Translations under genes and position numbers: made by a program
From: Gordonia asplenii
GTDB lineage: Bacteria; Actinomycetota; Actinomycetes; Mycobacteriales; Mycobacteriaceae
DNA length: 64,000 nucleotides
Assembly (NCBI RefSeq): GCF_012933505.1
Contig: NZ_JABBNB010000006.1
Location: forward strand, 62,001-126,000
Reading direction: 5' to 3'
Shown: piece by piece, positions 35,749 through 45,481 of the stretch
Numbering within the stretch: position 1 is the stretch's first letter
Layout of the letters: every line of letters begins with the position of its first letter
Notes under the pieces: generated by a model
Database searches by the model: none
The model's input: the letters and a program-made list of their open reading frames with translations, nothing else
Told to the model about the DNA's origin: nothing

Positions 35749-36228
35749 GTGCCGATTTATGCCGCCTACGGGTCCAACATGCATCCCGAGCAGATGGCCG
35801 AACGTGCCCCGCACTCGCCGATGGCGGGTACCGGCTGGCTGCACGGTTGGCGTCTGACCTTCGCCGGCGGCGACATCGGGTGGGAGGGATCGCTCGCCAC
35901 CGTCACCGAAGACCGCATCGACGACACCGCGAAAGTCTTCGTCGTGCTCTACGACGTCACCGTCGAAGACGAAGACAACCTCGACCGGTGGGAGGGCTCC
36001 GAACTCGGCATCCATCGCAAGGTCCGGGCACGCGTGCACACCGAGACCGGACCGGTCCTCGCCTGGCTGTACGTGATGGACGACTACGAAGGCGGCCTGC
36101 CGTCGGCCCGCTACCTCGGTGTGATGGCCGACGCAGCCGAAATCGCCGGTGCCCCAGCCGAATACGTGCAGGACCTCCGGCTGCGCGAGTCGCGCAACGT
36201 CGGGCCGGGACCGGGCCCGATCGAGTAG
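35749..36228 (+). CDS. Gamma-glutamylcyclotransferase-family protein (Rv3304-like)
   Basis: A 159-residue GGCT-fold protein. The substrate loop YGSN is at residues 7-10, and the expected catalytic glutamate E82 is in LDRWEGSELG. Family members release 5-oxoproline from gamma-glutamyl or related peptides, but many bacterial ones have unknown substrates. It is divergent from lpdA, 138 bp away, the same arrangement as Rv3304/lpdA in M. tuberculosis from memory. The gene starts with GTG at 35749 and is not preceded by a clear ribosome-binding site. Downstream the strand switches to the type-VII-like cluster. Confidence 0.85.
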   Translation: MPIYAAYGSNMHPEQMAERAPHSPMAGTGWLHGWRLTFAGGDIGWEGSLATVTEDRIDDTAKVFVVLYDVTVEDEDNLDRWEGSELGIHRKVRARVHTETGPVLAWLYVMDDYEGGLPSARYLGVMADAAEIAGAPAEYVQDLRLRESRNVGPGPGPIE

Positions 36229-36236
36229 ACGTCGAC

Positions 36237-36845
36237 TCAAGGCGGCATCTTGTCGATCGTAGCCTTCGTGAAAGCTATTGCACGGGAACAGATTTCGTCG
36301 ATTGAGGGAGTGGGCAGGGAATCGTATTGTGCGATCGTCGAAATGCCCGCCGAGCCTGATTGGACGTGTGTGGCGCACGCCGACGCGCTGATCTCGGAGA
36401 CAAGTGTCTTGCGACCGTTGAAAAACATATCGCCACGCCATTTGAAAGCCTGTTGTTCTCGTCGATAGACTTCAAGGCTTGCGCTATTGCCGACAATCTG
36501 TGTCACTGCCCATGCTTTGTCATCACGATAGGTCCATACGCATCCCCGCGCGGTCTGATGGTCGACCGCGGCAGCATCGTGCACGCTCAGGATGTCGACG
36601 TCAGTGAGCCGTGCGATCGTAGAGTCCACCGCGGTACACGGCTCGTATGACGTGCCGTTGTTCGCGTCGTTCCATCTGTTGGGGAAAGTATTCGAAAATG
36701 GCAGCTTCGGTGTAGTGGTTGATAGCTGGCGATGATCCTGAGCGCCCTGCGGATTGGCCGTCCCGTCTACTTCGCAGGAGGCCAAGGCAATCATCGATAC
36801 GCACAGTGCGAGTATTTCTATCAACGTTCGAGTGATTTGTCTCAT
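36237..36845 (-). CDS. DUF3558-like lipoprotein
   Basis: A 202-residue putative lipoprotein. The signal sequence ends in the lipobox L-A-S-C24. The mature domain has the four-cysteine pattern and the GCVWTY and EISASACATHVQS segments of the DUF3558 family, which are common mycobacterial/Gordonia surface lipoproteins of unknown role. Base composition is slightly lower in GC than neighbours. It lies 6 bp downstream of the helical protein gene at 36852 and is probably co-transcribed from the SigM-type promoter at 37318. Confidence 0.78.
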   Translation of the reverse strand: MRQITRTLIEILALCVSMIALASCEVDGTANPQGAQDHRQLSTTTPKLPFSNTFPNRWNDANNGTSYEPCTAVDSTIARLTDVDILSVHDAAAVDHQTARGCVWTYRDDKAWAVTQIVGNSASLEVYRREQQAFKWRGDMFFNGRKTLVSEISASACATHVQSGSAGISTIAQYDSLPTPSIDEICSRAIAFTKATIDKMPP

Positions 36846-36851
36846 GTGCAG

Positions 36852-37274
36852 TCACGTGCCAAGTGAGAAATGCGCTGAGCTGACGCGGTCAGTGGCTGAT
36901 AGCGACGCTGCGGATATCTGGCACTGCGATGCGAGTGACTGAAGCGTTTTGACCTGCGAGCTGAGTTGCTCATTCCAATTGGCCGTGAACTCTTGGAGAG
37001 CCGAGTAGACCGCGGTCCCCTCTGGACATCCATCGCCAAAGTAATTCCGAGTGAGAACGGCAGTGACTTTCCGCCTGCAGACCATCAACTCCTCCGCGGC
37101 GGCGGTCGCTGCCTCTGCTCGTCGGAGCCACGCTTGTTCCTGCATCTGGACCACGCTCGTCCCGTGGACGGCGATGCCGTTGTCGTCGCCGCGCGCGGCG
37201 CCCGGCGTCGAAGCGTTCGGGGTCGACGTCTTGGGTTCCAGTGCGACGTAGTCGCCCGGGTTCGGTTGTGTCAC
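36852..37274 (-). CDS. Hypothetical helical protein, type-VII-associated candidate
   Basis: A 140-residue protein without signal peptide. A disordered N-terminal 40 residues (Pro/Ser/Thr/Asn) are followed by helices at about 43-70 and 85-130, with tryptophans at W49 and in NWNEQL near residue 104. Three cysteines are present. No exact WxG is seen. Starts with GTG at 37274, preceded by GGGAGGG. A SigM-type promoter lies about 45 bp upstream, and a DUF3558-like lipoprotein gene follows 6 bp later. The two-helix plan and shared promoter suggest a partner of the divergent Asn/Thr-rich gene; the function is unknown. Confidence 0.6.
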   Translation of the reverse strand: MTQPNPGDYVALEPKTSTPNASTPGAARGDDNGIAVHGTSVVQMQEQAWLRRAEAATAAAEELMVCRRKVTAVLTRNYFGDGCPEGTAVYSALQEFTANWNEQLSSQVKTLQSLASQCQISAASLSATDRVSSAHFSLGT

Positions 37275-37317
37275 GGAGCCCTCCCTTGCCTGTGACGTGC
37301 AATACAGCGATCCTATG

Positions 37318-37349
37318 TTGGACGCACGGGAGGGGCGTTCGGTTCCATC
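37318..37349 (-). promoter_or_regulatory. SigM-type ECF promoter, copy 4 (type-VII-like cluster)
   Basis: Leftward: GATGGAACC (37349-37341), 15-nt spacer, GCGTCCAA (37325-37318). Unlike the other three copies it is followed by a leader of about 40 nt before the GTG at 37274. Sequence and spacing are otherwise identical to 22168-22199. Confidence 0.7.
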
Positions 37350-37407
37350 CGAATTGCCTCAAATCGAACACTGGCCAAATCGTGGCCGCGCGTCGTAGGA
37401 TCGGCGA

Positions 37408-38613
37408 ATGGCGCCAGGGGGAGGGCGAACGGACTGGGATTCCCACTCCATTGCCGACATTCTCGCGAAGATTCAGTCGATGGACTCGGTCCAGGCTGCG
37501 GCCGACGCTGCCGCACTGCAGGCGGCGGTCACGTCGGCGCAGGCTGCCGCTCGGCGGCTCGGTTCGGTGTTCGACGCGGGCGAGTGGCTGCTGAAGGGAA
37601 AGGCCGCGACCGCCGGGCTCACGTCGGCACAGGCGGCCGCGACGGCTATCTCGGCGAGTGCGACTCTGGCGTCGTCGGCGGTGTCGGCCCTGACAACCGC
37701 GGGAGGCGTCCTGCAGACGGCTCGTGCCAATCAATTCGCATTGGCCGGTCTGCAGGCCCAGATGGCCGTGGCGCCGGAGGATTCGGCGGCGATCAAATCG
37801 GCAGTCACCAACTTGATGAATTCGCATTACAGCGATCCGATGACGGGAACCGCGGTGCCGGCCGCAACGGGATCGGCGGGCAATTCACCGGGCTCGACGT
37901 CGAGCGCGAATACCGGTGGAGACACAGCCACGTCGAATTCGACTCAGACCCGGGGTTCGGGAACCCCGTCGAACACGACGAATAACGCGAATACCGCGGT
38001 CAAGAACACCGCGACCAAGGGCGATACGACTAAGAACAATCCCACGACGGTCGCAAACAAATCGCAAGCGACGAAGACCGCCGCAACGACGACGAATGGT
38101 GCGCAACAGAATTCGACGCAGAAGACGAACACCACCACGACCTCGGACAAGGGGGACAAGACGACTCCGACCCCGGCCCGCACCACTCCGTCGCGGGTCA
38201 CGCCGGACAAGGCGCTCGACCTCGGGCGGGGGACCAACACACGATCTGGCCCGTCGCCGCACTCTCCCGGTGGTCGGGGCGTAGCACCGGGCGGCATGCA
38301 GCCGGTGTCGAGTCCGCTTCGGCGACTGGGCATTTCGACGATGAGCCCGCTGGGCACCCCAGCAACGGGTGCGGGATCGCAGGCGTCCCCGAGCCGTTCG
38401 TCGTCGTCGCCGTACGGCCCGCACGCCGGTCGCAGTCGTGAGGGCAAGGACGGTCGGCACCGGGTAGCGTCCTTCTTGAACACGACCGCCAACGGTGAGG
38501 AGGTGGTCGGATCGCTGCCGCTGGTCGGCCCACCGGTCATCGGAGACTGGGCCGGACCGCCGCCGGAGCCCGACGACGCCGCACCGCCACGCGACAAGAA
38601 GACCGGAAAGTGA
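37408..38613 (+). CDS. Low-complexity type VII secretion substrate candidate
   Basis: A 401-residue protein. The N-terminal ~145 residues are alanine-rich and helical, like WXG/PPE-type hairpins. A Thr/Asn/Ser/Lys low-complexity stretch spans about 155-255 (TTTT, NTAVKNTATK and similar). A Pro/Gly/Ser-rich tail follows, ending in a basic KTGK. No signal peptide. The helical start plus disordered tail is the plan of many ESX-exported proteins of Gordonia and mycobacteria; no precise motif proves it. Its stop overlaps the next gene (GTGA). It is divergent from the SigM-driven pair; its own promoter is not clear. Confidence 0.65.
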   Translation: MAPGGGRTDWDSHSIADILAKIQSMDSVQAAADAAALQAAVTSAQAAARRLGSVFDAGEWLLKGKAATAGLTSAQAAATAISASATLASSAVSALTTAGGVLQTARANQFALAGLQAQMAVAPEDSAAIKSAVTNLMNSHYSDPMTGTAVPAATGSAGNSPGSTSSANTGGDTATSNSTQTRGSGTPSNTTNNANTAVKNTATKGDTTKNNPTTVANKSQATKTAATTTNGAQQNSTQKTNTTTTSDKGDKTTPTPARTTPSRVTPDKALDLGRGTNTRSGPSPHSPGGRGVAPGGMQPVSSPLRRLGISTMSPLGTPATGAGSQASPSRSSSSPYGPHAGRSREGKDGRHRVASFLNTTANGEEVVGSLPLVGPPVIGDWAGPPPEPDDAAPPRDKKTGK

Positions 38614-39098
38614 TCGCGCCCACCGCTTCTCGGAGGACGGTCGACGCCGGACCGCGGCGTCGAATCGACACCGTTCCCGGGTTGGCCGCCGTCGTCGACG
38701 CCGTGCCCGCTTGCGACGTCGCGCGGTGTCTGCTGCTGGTCGCCGTTGCAGTCGTCGACGTCGGCGGCGTCGGCGCGGAACCCGTTGTGGTCCAGTTGCT
38801 TTCCCAATGGCGTACCGCGGGCCAGGTGGAAGTGTCGACGCGGATGGAACTCACCGAACTGTGCCGTCAGGCTGAATCGATCGCGCTGGACCCACGCGTC
38901 GAGGCCACCATGCGCGACGCCGCATTTCGTCGAGCGAGAGCGTTGACCTGTCTGCATTTCGCAAGTGCCGCAACCGCTGTCGGCCTGCCCGTGGCGGCGC
39001 TGCGAGAAGCGTTGCGGGAGAGCAGTTATGAAGCCTCGTCGGCGATGAGAGGCCCGGCGGGCGTGATCGGCATCCTGCGCGACTACGCCGCCGGGTGA
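38610..39098 (+). CDS. Hypothetical protein in the type-VII-like cluster
   Basis: A 162-residue alanine/valine-rich protein of unknown family. It starts with GTG overlapping the previous stop (GTGA), so it is coupled to the 401-residue gene. Residues 25-60 are hydrophobic and could be a single membrane or buried helix; the rest is helical with three cysteines. The conserved-looking part is LTELCRQAESIALDPRVEATMRD. Possibly a chaperone or partner of the upstream secreted candidate, but there is no direct evidence. Confidence 0.55.
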   Translation: MIAPTASRRTVDAGPRRRIDTVPGLAAVVDAVPACDVARCLLLVAVAVVDVGGVGAEPVVVQLLSQWRTAGQVEVSTRMELTELCRQAESIALDPRVEATMRDAAFRRARALTCLHFASAATAVGLPVAALREALRESSYEASSAMRGPAGVIGILRDYAAG

Positions 39099-39114
39099 GG
39101 TCGGACGAAGGGAC

Positions 39115-40626
39115 TCAGTTCAAATCGAAACTGTGCTCCACGGCGCGATTCCATTTGGCGTACAAGTCATCTCGCCTGTCTGCCGACATCTTCGGCAGCC
39201 AGGTCTTGTCCTGTGCCCAATTGTTGCGGATGTCGGACTCGCTCTTCCAGTAGCCAACCGCCAAACCGGCGGCGTAGGCCGCGCCGAGCGCGGTGGTCTC
39301 ATTGACCACGGGGCGGACCACCGGCACGCCGAGGACGTCTGCCTGGAACTGCATCAGCAACTCATTGACCACCATGCCGCCGTCGACTTTCAACGTCGAC
39401 AGGGTGACACCGGAGTCGGCCTGCATCGCTTCGATGACCTCGCGAGTCTGAAATGCACTGGCCTCCAAAGCAGCTCGCGCGAGATGTCCTTTGTTGACGT
39501 AGCGGGTCAGCCCGACGATGACGCCGCGCGCGTCGGGCCGCCACCGCGGCGCGAACAGTCCGGAGAAGGCGGGAACGAAGTAGGCGCCGCCGTTGTCGTC
39601 GACGGTGGCGGCCAGTGCCTCGATTTCGCTTGCGGCGGAGATGATTCCGAGGTTGTCGCGCAGCCATTGGATGAGTGACCCGGTCACCGCGATGGAGCCT
39701 TCCAACGCGTAGTGCGCGGCGTCGTCGCCGATCTTGTAGCAGACAGTGGTGAGCAGGCCGTGGTCGCTGAACACCGGGCTGGTGCCCGTGTTGAGCAGCA
39801 GGAAATTCCCGGTGCCATAGGTGTTCTTGGCTTCGCCGGGCGACAGGCACGCCTGACCGAAAGTCGCGGCCTGCTGGTCGCCCAGAATGCCGGACAGCGG
39901 CACACCGGCGGCCGGCCCCTGGTCGCGCAGCGGCCCGTAAACCTCTGAGCTGCTGCGGATTTCCGGCAGCAACGACATGGGGATGCCCATGTCCGCGCAG
40001 ATCTCCGGATCCCAGTCGAGGGTGGTGAGATCCATCAGCATGGTGCGTGACGCATTGGTGACGTCGGTGATGTGCAGCCCGCCGTCGACGCCCCCGGTCA
40101 TATTCCACGCGCACCATGAATCCATTGTGCCGAAACATAATTCGCCGGCTTCGGCACGCGTGCGCAGGCCGGCGACATTCTCCAGCAGCCAGGCGATCTT
40201 GGGCCCGGAAAAGTACGTCGACAGCGGCAGTCCGGTGCGCTGCCGGTAACGGTCGACCCCCTGCGACCCGGCGAGTCGTTCGCACAGATCGGCGGTGCGG
40301 GTGTCCTGCCAGACGATCGCGTTGTGGACCGGCTCGCCGGTGGCGCGATCCCAGATCACCGTCGTCTCACGCTGATTCGTGATACCGCAGGCGGCGAGGT
40401 CGGACCCCTTGAGATCGGCCGATGCCAGGGCCGACGCCGCGACCCTACGTGTGTTCACCCAGATCTCGGCGGCGTCGTGCTCCACCCAGCCGGGCCCCGG
40501 GAAGATCTGCTGATGTTCGACCTGCTCGGAGCTCACCACGCGCCCGCGATGGTCGAAGATCATCGCACGCGTCGACGTCGTGCCCTGGTCGATCGCTGCC
40601 ACATACTTGCCGCCGGAATTCGCCAC
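39115..40626 (-). CDS. glpK: Glycerol kinase
   Basis: A 503-residue FGGY-family kinase making sn-glycerol 3-phosphate from glycerol and ATP. Visible are the phosphate-1 loop DQGTTSTR near the N-terminus, the ITNQRET segment, the catalytic-aspartate region, the family signature [13 protein letters not shown] end, and the second phosphate motif with [11 protein letters not shown]. The GTG at 40626 is favoured because AGGA lies 7 nt upstream; an ATG at 40647 adds seven residues and is also possible. Longer frames upstream are unlikely. With glpD it forms the glycerol-to-DHAP route, though the MMPL gene separates them. Confidence 0.95.
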   Translation of the reverse strand: MANSGGKYVAAIDQGTTSTRAMIFDHRGRVVSSEQVEHQQIFPGPGWVEHDAAEIWVNTRRVAASALASADLKGSDLAACGITNQRETTVIWDRATGEPVHNAIVWQDTRTADLCERLAGSQGVDRYRQRTGLPLSTYFSGPKIAWLLENVAGLRTRAEAGELCFGTMDSWCAWNMTGGVDGGLHITDVTNASRTMLMDLTTLDWDPEICADMGIPMSLLPEIRSSSEVYGPLRDQGPAAGVPLSGILGDQQAATFGQACLSPGEAKNTYGTGNFLLLNTGTSPVFSDHGLLTTVCYKIGDDAAHYALEGSIAVTGSLIQWLRDNLGIISAASEIEALAATVDDNGGAYFVPAFSGLFAPRWRPDARGVIVGLTRYVNKGHLARAALEASAFQTREVIEAMQADSGVTLSTLKVDGGMVVNELLMQFQADVLGVPVVRPVVNETTALGAAYAAGLAVGYWKSESDIRNNWAQDKTWLPKMSADRRDDLYAKWNRAVEHSFDLN

Positions 40627-40732
40627 GCGCCCATCCTCGCACGCCATGTCGGCGTCCACGGTGACCCCGGCACAATTGCGCGCGGACGCCCCGGAGTCGG
40701 CGGCAATCCGGCAATGCTGACACTCTGGACCG

Positions 40733-42796
40733 GTGACCCGCAACCAACCGACATCGCTCGCCCGGCAACTGGCCACCGTCCTCACGTCGAAGCTGTCGTG
40801 GCTGGTGCTGGTCGGTGTGATTCTCGCATCGGGAGCCGTGATGGCACTGGCGCCGACGAACGAATCCGCGGGCAGTGCACCGGATTCGTTGCCTCCCGAG
40901 GCCCAATCGGCGCACGTGGACGAGTTGCTCGACGACTTCCCCTCGGCGGGAGTCGCTCCGGTCATCGCGGTGGTAACCCGCACCGACGGAGCGCAGCTGA
41001 CCGGCGCCGACGTCGTCGCACTGACGGGAGTAGCTCAGCGCATGCGCGCGGTCGAGCGAGGTGTCGACGCCGGGCCCGCCGCCCCACCCGTCATCTCCGA
41101 CGACAAGAAGGCCGGACTCGTGACTGTTCTCGTCAAGGGGGACGTGACAGGCTTCGAACTGCGTGACATGGTCGGCGCCCTACGCACCGTGGCGTCGGAC
41201 GGCCTCCCGCCGGGCCTGACGTCGAATATCACCGGCGGACCCGCGTTCGGCGCCGACATCGCCGACTCCTTCTCCGGCGCGAACACTACGTTGTTGCTGG
41301 TCACGGCACTGGTGGTCGCAGTTCTGCTGATCATCACCTACCGTTCGCCGATCCTGTGGCTGGTGCCCCTGATCGTCGTCGCCATCGCCGATCGCCTCGC
41401 CACGGTCGTCGGCTCGGTTGTCGCGGGCTGGTTTGGATTGAGTTTCGATGGATCGACGTCGGGTATCACGAGCGTGCTCGTGTTCGGTGCGGGAACCAAT
41501 TATGCATTGCTGCTGGTCTCACGCTATCGCGAGGAGCTTCGCGTACACGCCGATCATCGTGACGCGCTGCGAACGGCATGGTTGCGCGCGGCGCCGGCGA
41601 TCCTGGCAAGCAACGCGACCGTGGTCGTTGCGCTGTTGTTGCTTCTGGTGACGCCGCTGCCCAGCATCCGGAGTCTGGGCGCGCTGGCGGCCTGCGGCAT
41701 CGTCATCGCGGCGATCTTCGTGCTGATCGCGCTGCCTGGGGCCCTCGCACTGTGCGGCCGCGGATTGTTCTGGCCGGTCGTGCCGCACGACGGCGACGCG
41801 GACCCGACCGAATCGGGAGTATGGCATCGGGTCGCGACGACGGTGGCTGCCCGGCCGGTGACGATCGCGGCGATTGCGTTGCTGGCCATGTCGGTGTGCG
41901 CGGCAGGGCTCATCGGCGTGAAGGTCGGGCTCTCCCAGACCGAGCAGTTTCGGGTCAGCGCCGACTCCGTCGACGGCTACAACGTTGTGGCACAACACTT
42001 CTCCAAGGGACTGGCCGATCCCGTCACTGTCGTCGCCCGGACCCGCGGCGCCGACGCCGTAGCGAAGGCGGCATCACGGGTCGACGGTGTCCAGTCAGTA
42101 CGAATCACCGAGACGGCACCCACCGGGTGGACACGTATCGCTGTCGTGATCGACGCGGACCCGGCGTCGGCGCGAGCCTTCGACACGATCGTCAGTTTGC
42201 GCACCGCGGTCTCGGCGGTACCCGGCGGCGACGCGCTGGTGGGCGGAAGCGACGCGAAGGAGTACGACACGAGGCAAGCCGCCCGGCGCAGCGCACTTGT
42301 CGTGATCCCGCTGATCCTGGCAGTCCTGATGCTCATCCTGATGGTGTTGCTGCGCGCGATTGTGCTTCCGCTGCTGCTGGTGGTCGTCACAGCTTTCAGC
42401 GCCCTCACCGCGCTCGGTGCCGGCACATTCCTCTCCGAGCACGTATTCGGATTCGGGGCACTCGACACGAATGTCATCCTCTTCGCCTTCCTGTTCCTCG
42501 TCGCTCTCGGCGTCGACTACACCTACTTCCTGGTGCTGCGCGCACGAGAGGAGGCAGTCAAACGTGGAACCCGCGACGGCATGATTCGCGCGGTGTCGGC
42601 AACCGGAGGAGTGATCACGAGTGCGGGTGTGGTCCTCGCTGCGGTGTTCGTGGTGCTCGGTGTTCTCCCACTCATCACTCTGACCCAACTCGGAATCATC
42701 GTGGGACTCGGAATCCTGATCGACACATTCGTCGTGCGCACCTGCGTCGTACCGTGTTTGATTCTGCTGGCCGGAACTGACCGGCGGGCGGGGTGA
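40733..42796 (+). CDS. MMPL-family RND transporter
   Basis: A 687-residue RND-type membrane transporter. The layout is one helix at 20-40, an outer loop (about 41-185), a helix group (190-320), helix at ~370, a second outer loop to ~505 and a final group at 510-675. The conserved motif [15 protein letters not shown], and its first-half counterpart [15 protein letters not shown], are MMPL signatures around TM4/TM10. Proton-driven export of lipids or drugs across the membrane is likely. No MmpS or regulator gene is adjacent. The start is a GTG at 40733, 106 bp from divergent glpK. Confidence 0.9.
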   Translation: MTRNQPTSLARQLATVLTSKLSWLVLVGVILASGAVMALAPTNESAGSAPDSLPPEAQSAHVDELLDDFPSAGVAPVIAVVTRTDGAQLTGADVVALTGVAQRMRAVERGVDAGPAAPPVISDDKKAGLVTVLVKGDVTGFELRDMVGALRTVASDGLPPGLTSNITGGPAFGADIADSFSGANTTLLLVTALVVAVLLIITYRSPILWLVPLIVVAIADRLATVVGSVVAGWFGLSFDGSTSGITSVLVFGAGTNYALLLVSRYREELRVHADHRDALRTAWLRAAPAILASNATVVVALLLLLVTPLPSIRSLGALAACGIVIAAIFVLIALPGALALCGRGLFWPVVPHDGDADPTESGVWHRVATTVAARPVTIAAIALLAMSVCAAGLIGVKVGLSQTEQFRVSADSVDGYNVVAQHFSKGLADPVTVVARTRGADAVAKAASRVDGVQSVRITETAPTGWTRIAVVIDADPASARAFDTIVSLRTAVSAVPGGDALVGGSDAKEYDTRQAARRSALVVIPLILAVLMLILMVLLRAIVLPLLLVVVTAFSALTALGAGTFLSEHVFGFGALDTNVILFAFLFLVALGVDYTYFLVLRAREEAVKRGTRDGMIRAVSATGGVITSAGVVLAAVFVVLGVLPLITLTQLGIIVGLGILIDTFVVRTCVVPCLILLAGTDRRAG

Positions 42797-42850
42797 AGTG
42801 CTCGCCGGCCCGGTGACGCGCCGCCCGACTACCCGAGCCACGGCACCTAC

Positions 42851-42860
42851 CTACCGGTAG
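42851..42860. promoter_or_regulatory. Palindrome CTACCGGTAG upstream of glpD
   Basis: A perfect 10-bp palindrome, preceded by an overlapping direct repeat (CTACCTACC), 12 bp upstream of the glpD ATG at 42872. Position suits a repressor site or a hairpin at the mRNA 5' end. No regulator is assigned. Confidence 0.4.
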
Positions 42861-42871
42861 CATTTACCCAC

Positions 42872-44614
42872 ATGGAGACTGACTTCAATCCTGACCGACC
42901 TGCGGATTTGGGTCCGGCGCAGCGTGGCGAGGCGTGGCGTCGACTTTCGAGCGAGCAGTTCGACATCCTCGTCGTCGGGGGCGGCATCGTCGGCGTGGGT
43001 GCGGCGCTCGACGCCGCCACGCGCGGCTTGCGGGTCGCGTTGGTCGAGGCACGCGACATCGCGTCGGGAACGTCGAGCCGGTCGTCGAAGATGTTCCACG
43101 GCGGTCTGCGCTATCTGGAGCAGCTCGAATTCGGACTGGTGCGCGAAGCCCTGCACGAGCGTGAGCTGTCACTGAGTCTGCTGGCGCCACACCTGGTCAA
43201 GCCGCTGCCCTTCCTCTACCCGTTGACGCAGCGCCTGTGGGAGCGTCCGTACGTGTCGGCCGGACTCTTCCTGTACGACCGGATGGGCGGCGCGAAATCC
43301 GTTCCCGGACAACGACATGTGAGCCGACTCGGCGCGCTGCGCGTGGCCCCGGCACTGAAGCGCAATTCGCTCGTCGGCGGAATCCGCTACTACGACACCG
43401 TCGTCGACGACGCGCGGCACAGCCTCACCGTCGCCCGCACCGCCGCGCAGTACGGGGCGGTGGTTCGGACGTCGACGCAGGTCGTCGGATTTCTGAAAGA
43501 AGCCGATCGGGTCCTGGGAGCCACCGTCCGCGACACCGAGACCGGCGAGACCGCCGAGATCCGCGCGCACTGCGTCATCAACGCTGCCGGGGTGTGGACC
43601 GATGAAGTTCAGGCACTGTCCAAGCAGCGCGGTCATTTTCGGGTGCGCGCCTCCAAGGGTGTGCACATCGTCGTGCCGCGTGACCGCATCGTCAGCGAGA
43701 CGGCGATCATCTTGCGCACCACCAAGTCGGTGTTGTTCGTGATCCCGTGGGAGACGCACTGGATCATCGGTACGACCGATACCGACTGGAATCTCGACCT
43801 CGCACATCCCGCTGCGACACGCGCCGACATCGACTACATCCTCGACCGCGTCAACGAAGTGTTGGTGTCGCCGTTGACGCACGACGACATCGAAGGCGTA
43901 TACGCCGGACTGCGCCCGCTGCTGGCCGGCGAGGACGACGAGACGTCGAGCCTGTCGCGTGAACATGCGGTGGCAGCCGTCGCGCCCGGGCTCATTTCGA
44001 TCGCGGGCGGAAAGTACACCACCTATCGGGTGATGGCGGCTGACGCCGTCGACGCGTGCAACGACTACATTCCGACGCGCGTCGCGCCGTCGATCACCGA
44101 GCGGGTCCCGCTGCTCGGCGCCGACGGCTACTTCGCGTTGATCAATCAGTGCGAGCACCTCGGCCAGCGATTCGGGTTGCACCCCTACCGAATTCGACGT
44201 CTACTCAACCGGTACGGCTCGATGGTCGACGACGTGCTGTACTACGGCGACGACGATCCGTCGCTGCTCAAGCCGATTGCCGCTGCGCCGCAATACCTTC
44301 GGGTCGAGATCGTGTACGCGGCCCGCAATGAGGCAGCGCTTCATCTGGAGGATCTCCTCTCGCGCCGCACGCGCATCTCCATCGAGTACAGCCACCGCGG
44401 CGTCGACTGCGCGGCCGAAGTCGCCGAGCTGGTGGCTCCGATCCTCGGCTGGGATGAAGCGAAGACCGCCTTCGAAGTCGCCAATTACGTTGCGCGCGTT
44501 GAAGCGGAGATCGCCTCGCAGCGCCAGCCCGACGACGCGTCGGCCGACGCCCTGCGTGCGGCGGCACCGGAGTCCCGCCGCGAGATCCTGGAGCCGGTGC
44601 CGGTTCCCGAATGA
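42872..44614 (+). CDS. glpD: Aerobic glycerol-3-phosphate dehydrogenase
   Basis: A 580-residue FAD-dependent, membrane-associated dehydrogenase that oxidises sn-glycerol 3-phosphate to DHAP and feeds quinone. The FAD fold is VVGGGIVGVGAA at about 34-45, with ARDIASGTSSRSSKMFHGGLRYLE, the GlpD signature, at 60-83. The C-terminal helical domain (about 420-550) is present in full length. It corresponds to glpD2 beside lpdA in M. tuberculosis. The stop overlaps the start of the TauE-type permease gene. The CTACCGGTAG palindrome precedes it. Confidence 0.95.
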   Translation: METDFNPDRPADLGPAQRGEAWRRLSSEQFDILVVGGGIVGVGAALDAATRGLRVALVEARDIASGTSSRSSKMFHGGLRYLEQLEFGLVREALHERELSLSLLAPHLVKPLPFLYPLTQRLWERPYVSAGLFLYDRMGGAKSVPGQRHVSRLGALRVAPALKRNSLVGGIRYYDTVVDDARHSLTVARTAAQYGAVVRTSTQVVGFLKEADRVLGATVRDTETGETAEIRAHCVINAAGVWTDEVQALSKQRGHFRVRASKGVHIVVPRDRIVSETAIILRTTKSVLFVIPWETHWIIGTTDTDWNLDLAHPAATRADIDYILDRVNEVLVSPLTHDDIEGVYAGLRPLLAGEDDETSSLSREHAVAAVAPGLISIAGGKYTTYRVMAADAVDACNDYIPTRVAPSITERVPLLGADGYFALINQCEHLGQRFGLHPYRIRRLLNRYGSMVDDVLYYGDDDPSLLKPIAAAPQYLRVEIVYAARNEAALHLEDLLSRRTRISIEYSHRGVDCAAEVAELVAPILGWDEAKTAFEVANYVARVEAEIASQRQPDDASADALRAAAPESRREILEPVPVPE

Positions 44615-45396
44615 ACGGACTGACCGCCGACCCCGGCATGTGGGCGCTACTGCTCGGCGGTGCGCTGTGTGCCGGGTGGATCGACGCCGTGGTCGGCGGC
44701 GGTGGACTGGTCCTGATTCCGTTGCTGCTCATCGTCTTTCCGGAGCTCGCACCGGCGAAAGCGTTGGCGTCGAACAAGTTGGCCGCCATCTGGGGCACCG
44801 CGACTGCCGCGGTATTGTTCGTGCGCCGCAACGGAATAAGTCCGCGGCTGGCAGCGACCGGTTTCGGTATGGGAGCGCTCGGGGCGTCGATCGGCGCCTC
44901 TCTCGCGTCGGCCATCAGCGCCGACGTCATGCGTCCCGTCGTCATCGTGCTGATGATCGCGGTCGGTGTATTCATTTGCGCCAAACCGGCTTTCGGCCGC
45001 ACGATCGACGCTCCGGCGGTGCGGCCCGATCGTCGGCAGCTGATGATCGCGCTCGGATTGGTCTGCGTCATCGGCTTTTACGACGGCATCTTCGGTCCGG
45101 GGACGGGAATGTTCTTGATTCTGTCGTTGTCGGGTGTGCTGGCCACCGACTTCTTGTCGAGCGCGACGGTGGCCAAGGTCGTCAACACGGCTACCAACCT
45201 GGGTGCGTTGACGGTGTTCGCGCTGCAGGGGAATGTGTTGTGGCTCTTGGGGCTGACGCTCGCGGTGGCGAACGTCGTCGGGTCGGTGATCGGATCGAAG
45301 ATGACACTCAAGGCCGGCAGCGGATTCGTGAGGTACGCGCTGCTCGCCGTCGTCGTGGTGATGAGTGTGAAATTGTTGATCGATCAGTTCGGGTGA
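44611..45396 (+). CDS. TSUP (TauE/SafE) family membrane permease
   Basis: A 261-residue membrane protein with about eight helices in two repeats. The motif GWIDAVVGGGGLVLIPLLLI near the N-terminus and its counterpart GFYDGIFGPGTGMFLILSL in the second half are TauE/SafE signatures. Members export or import sulfite, sulfonates or organic anions. The ATG overlaps the glpD stop (ATGA), so they are coupled, but no functional link to glycerol metabolism is evident. Substrate unknown. Confidence 0.88.
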   Translation: MNGLTADPGMWALLLGGALCAGWIDAVVGGGGLVLIPLLLIVFPELAPAKALASNKLAAIWGTATAAVLFVRRNGISPRLAATGFGMGALGASIGASLASAISADVMRPVVIVLMIAVGVFICAKPAFGRTIDAPAVRPDRRQLMIALGLVCVIGFYDGIFGPGTGMFLILSLSGVLATDFLSSATVAKVVNTATNLGALTVFALQGNVLWLLGLTLAVANVVGSVIGSKMTLKAGSGFVRYALLAVVVVMSVKLLIDQFG

Positions 45397-45481
45397 GGTC
45401 TTTCGACTCCACAAAGTGCGCGAACGACACCCTCAGCGTCGGGTCAGCTTCCTCCCAGACTCGGTGCCTACGCTCGTCCGA

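Noticed and set aside
37885..38460. Arg-rich frames antisense to the 401-residue gene
   Set aside because: Low-complexity artefacts of the Thr/Asn tract with no start signal.
39115..40983. A 622-residue glpK with a 100-residue N-terminal extension
   Set aside because: The extension is low-complexity and crosses the MMPL start; glycerol kinases are about 500 residues.
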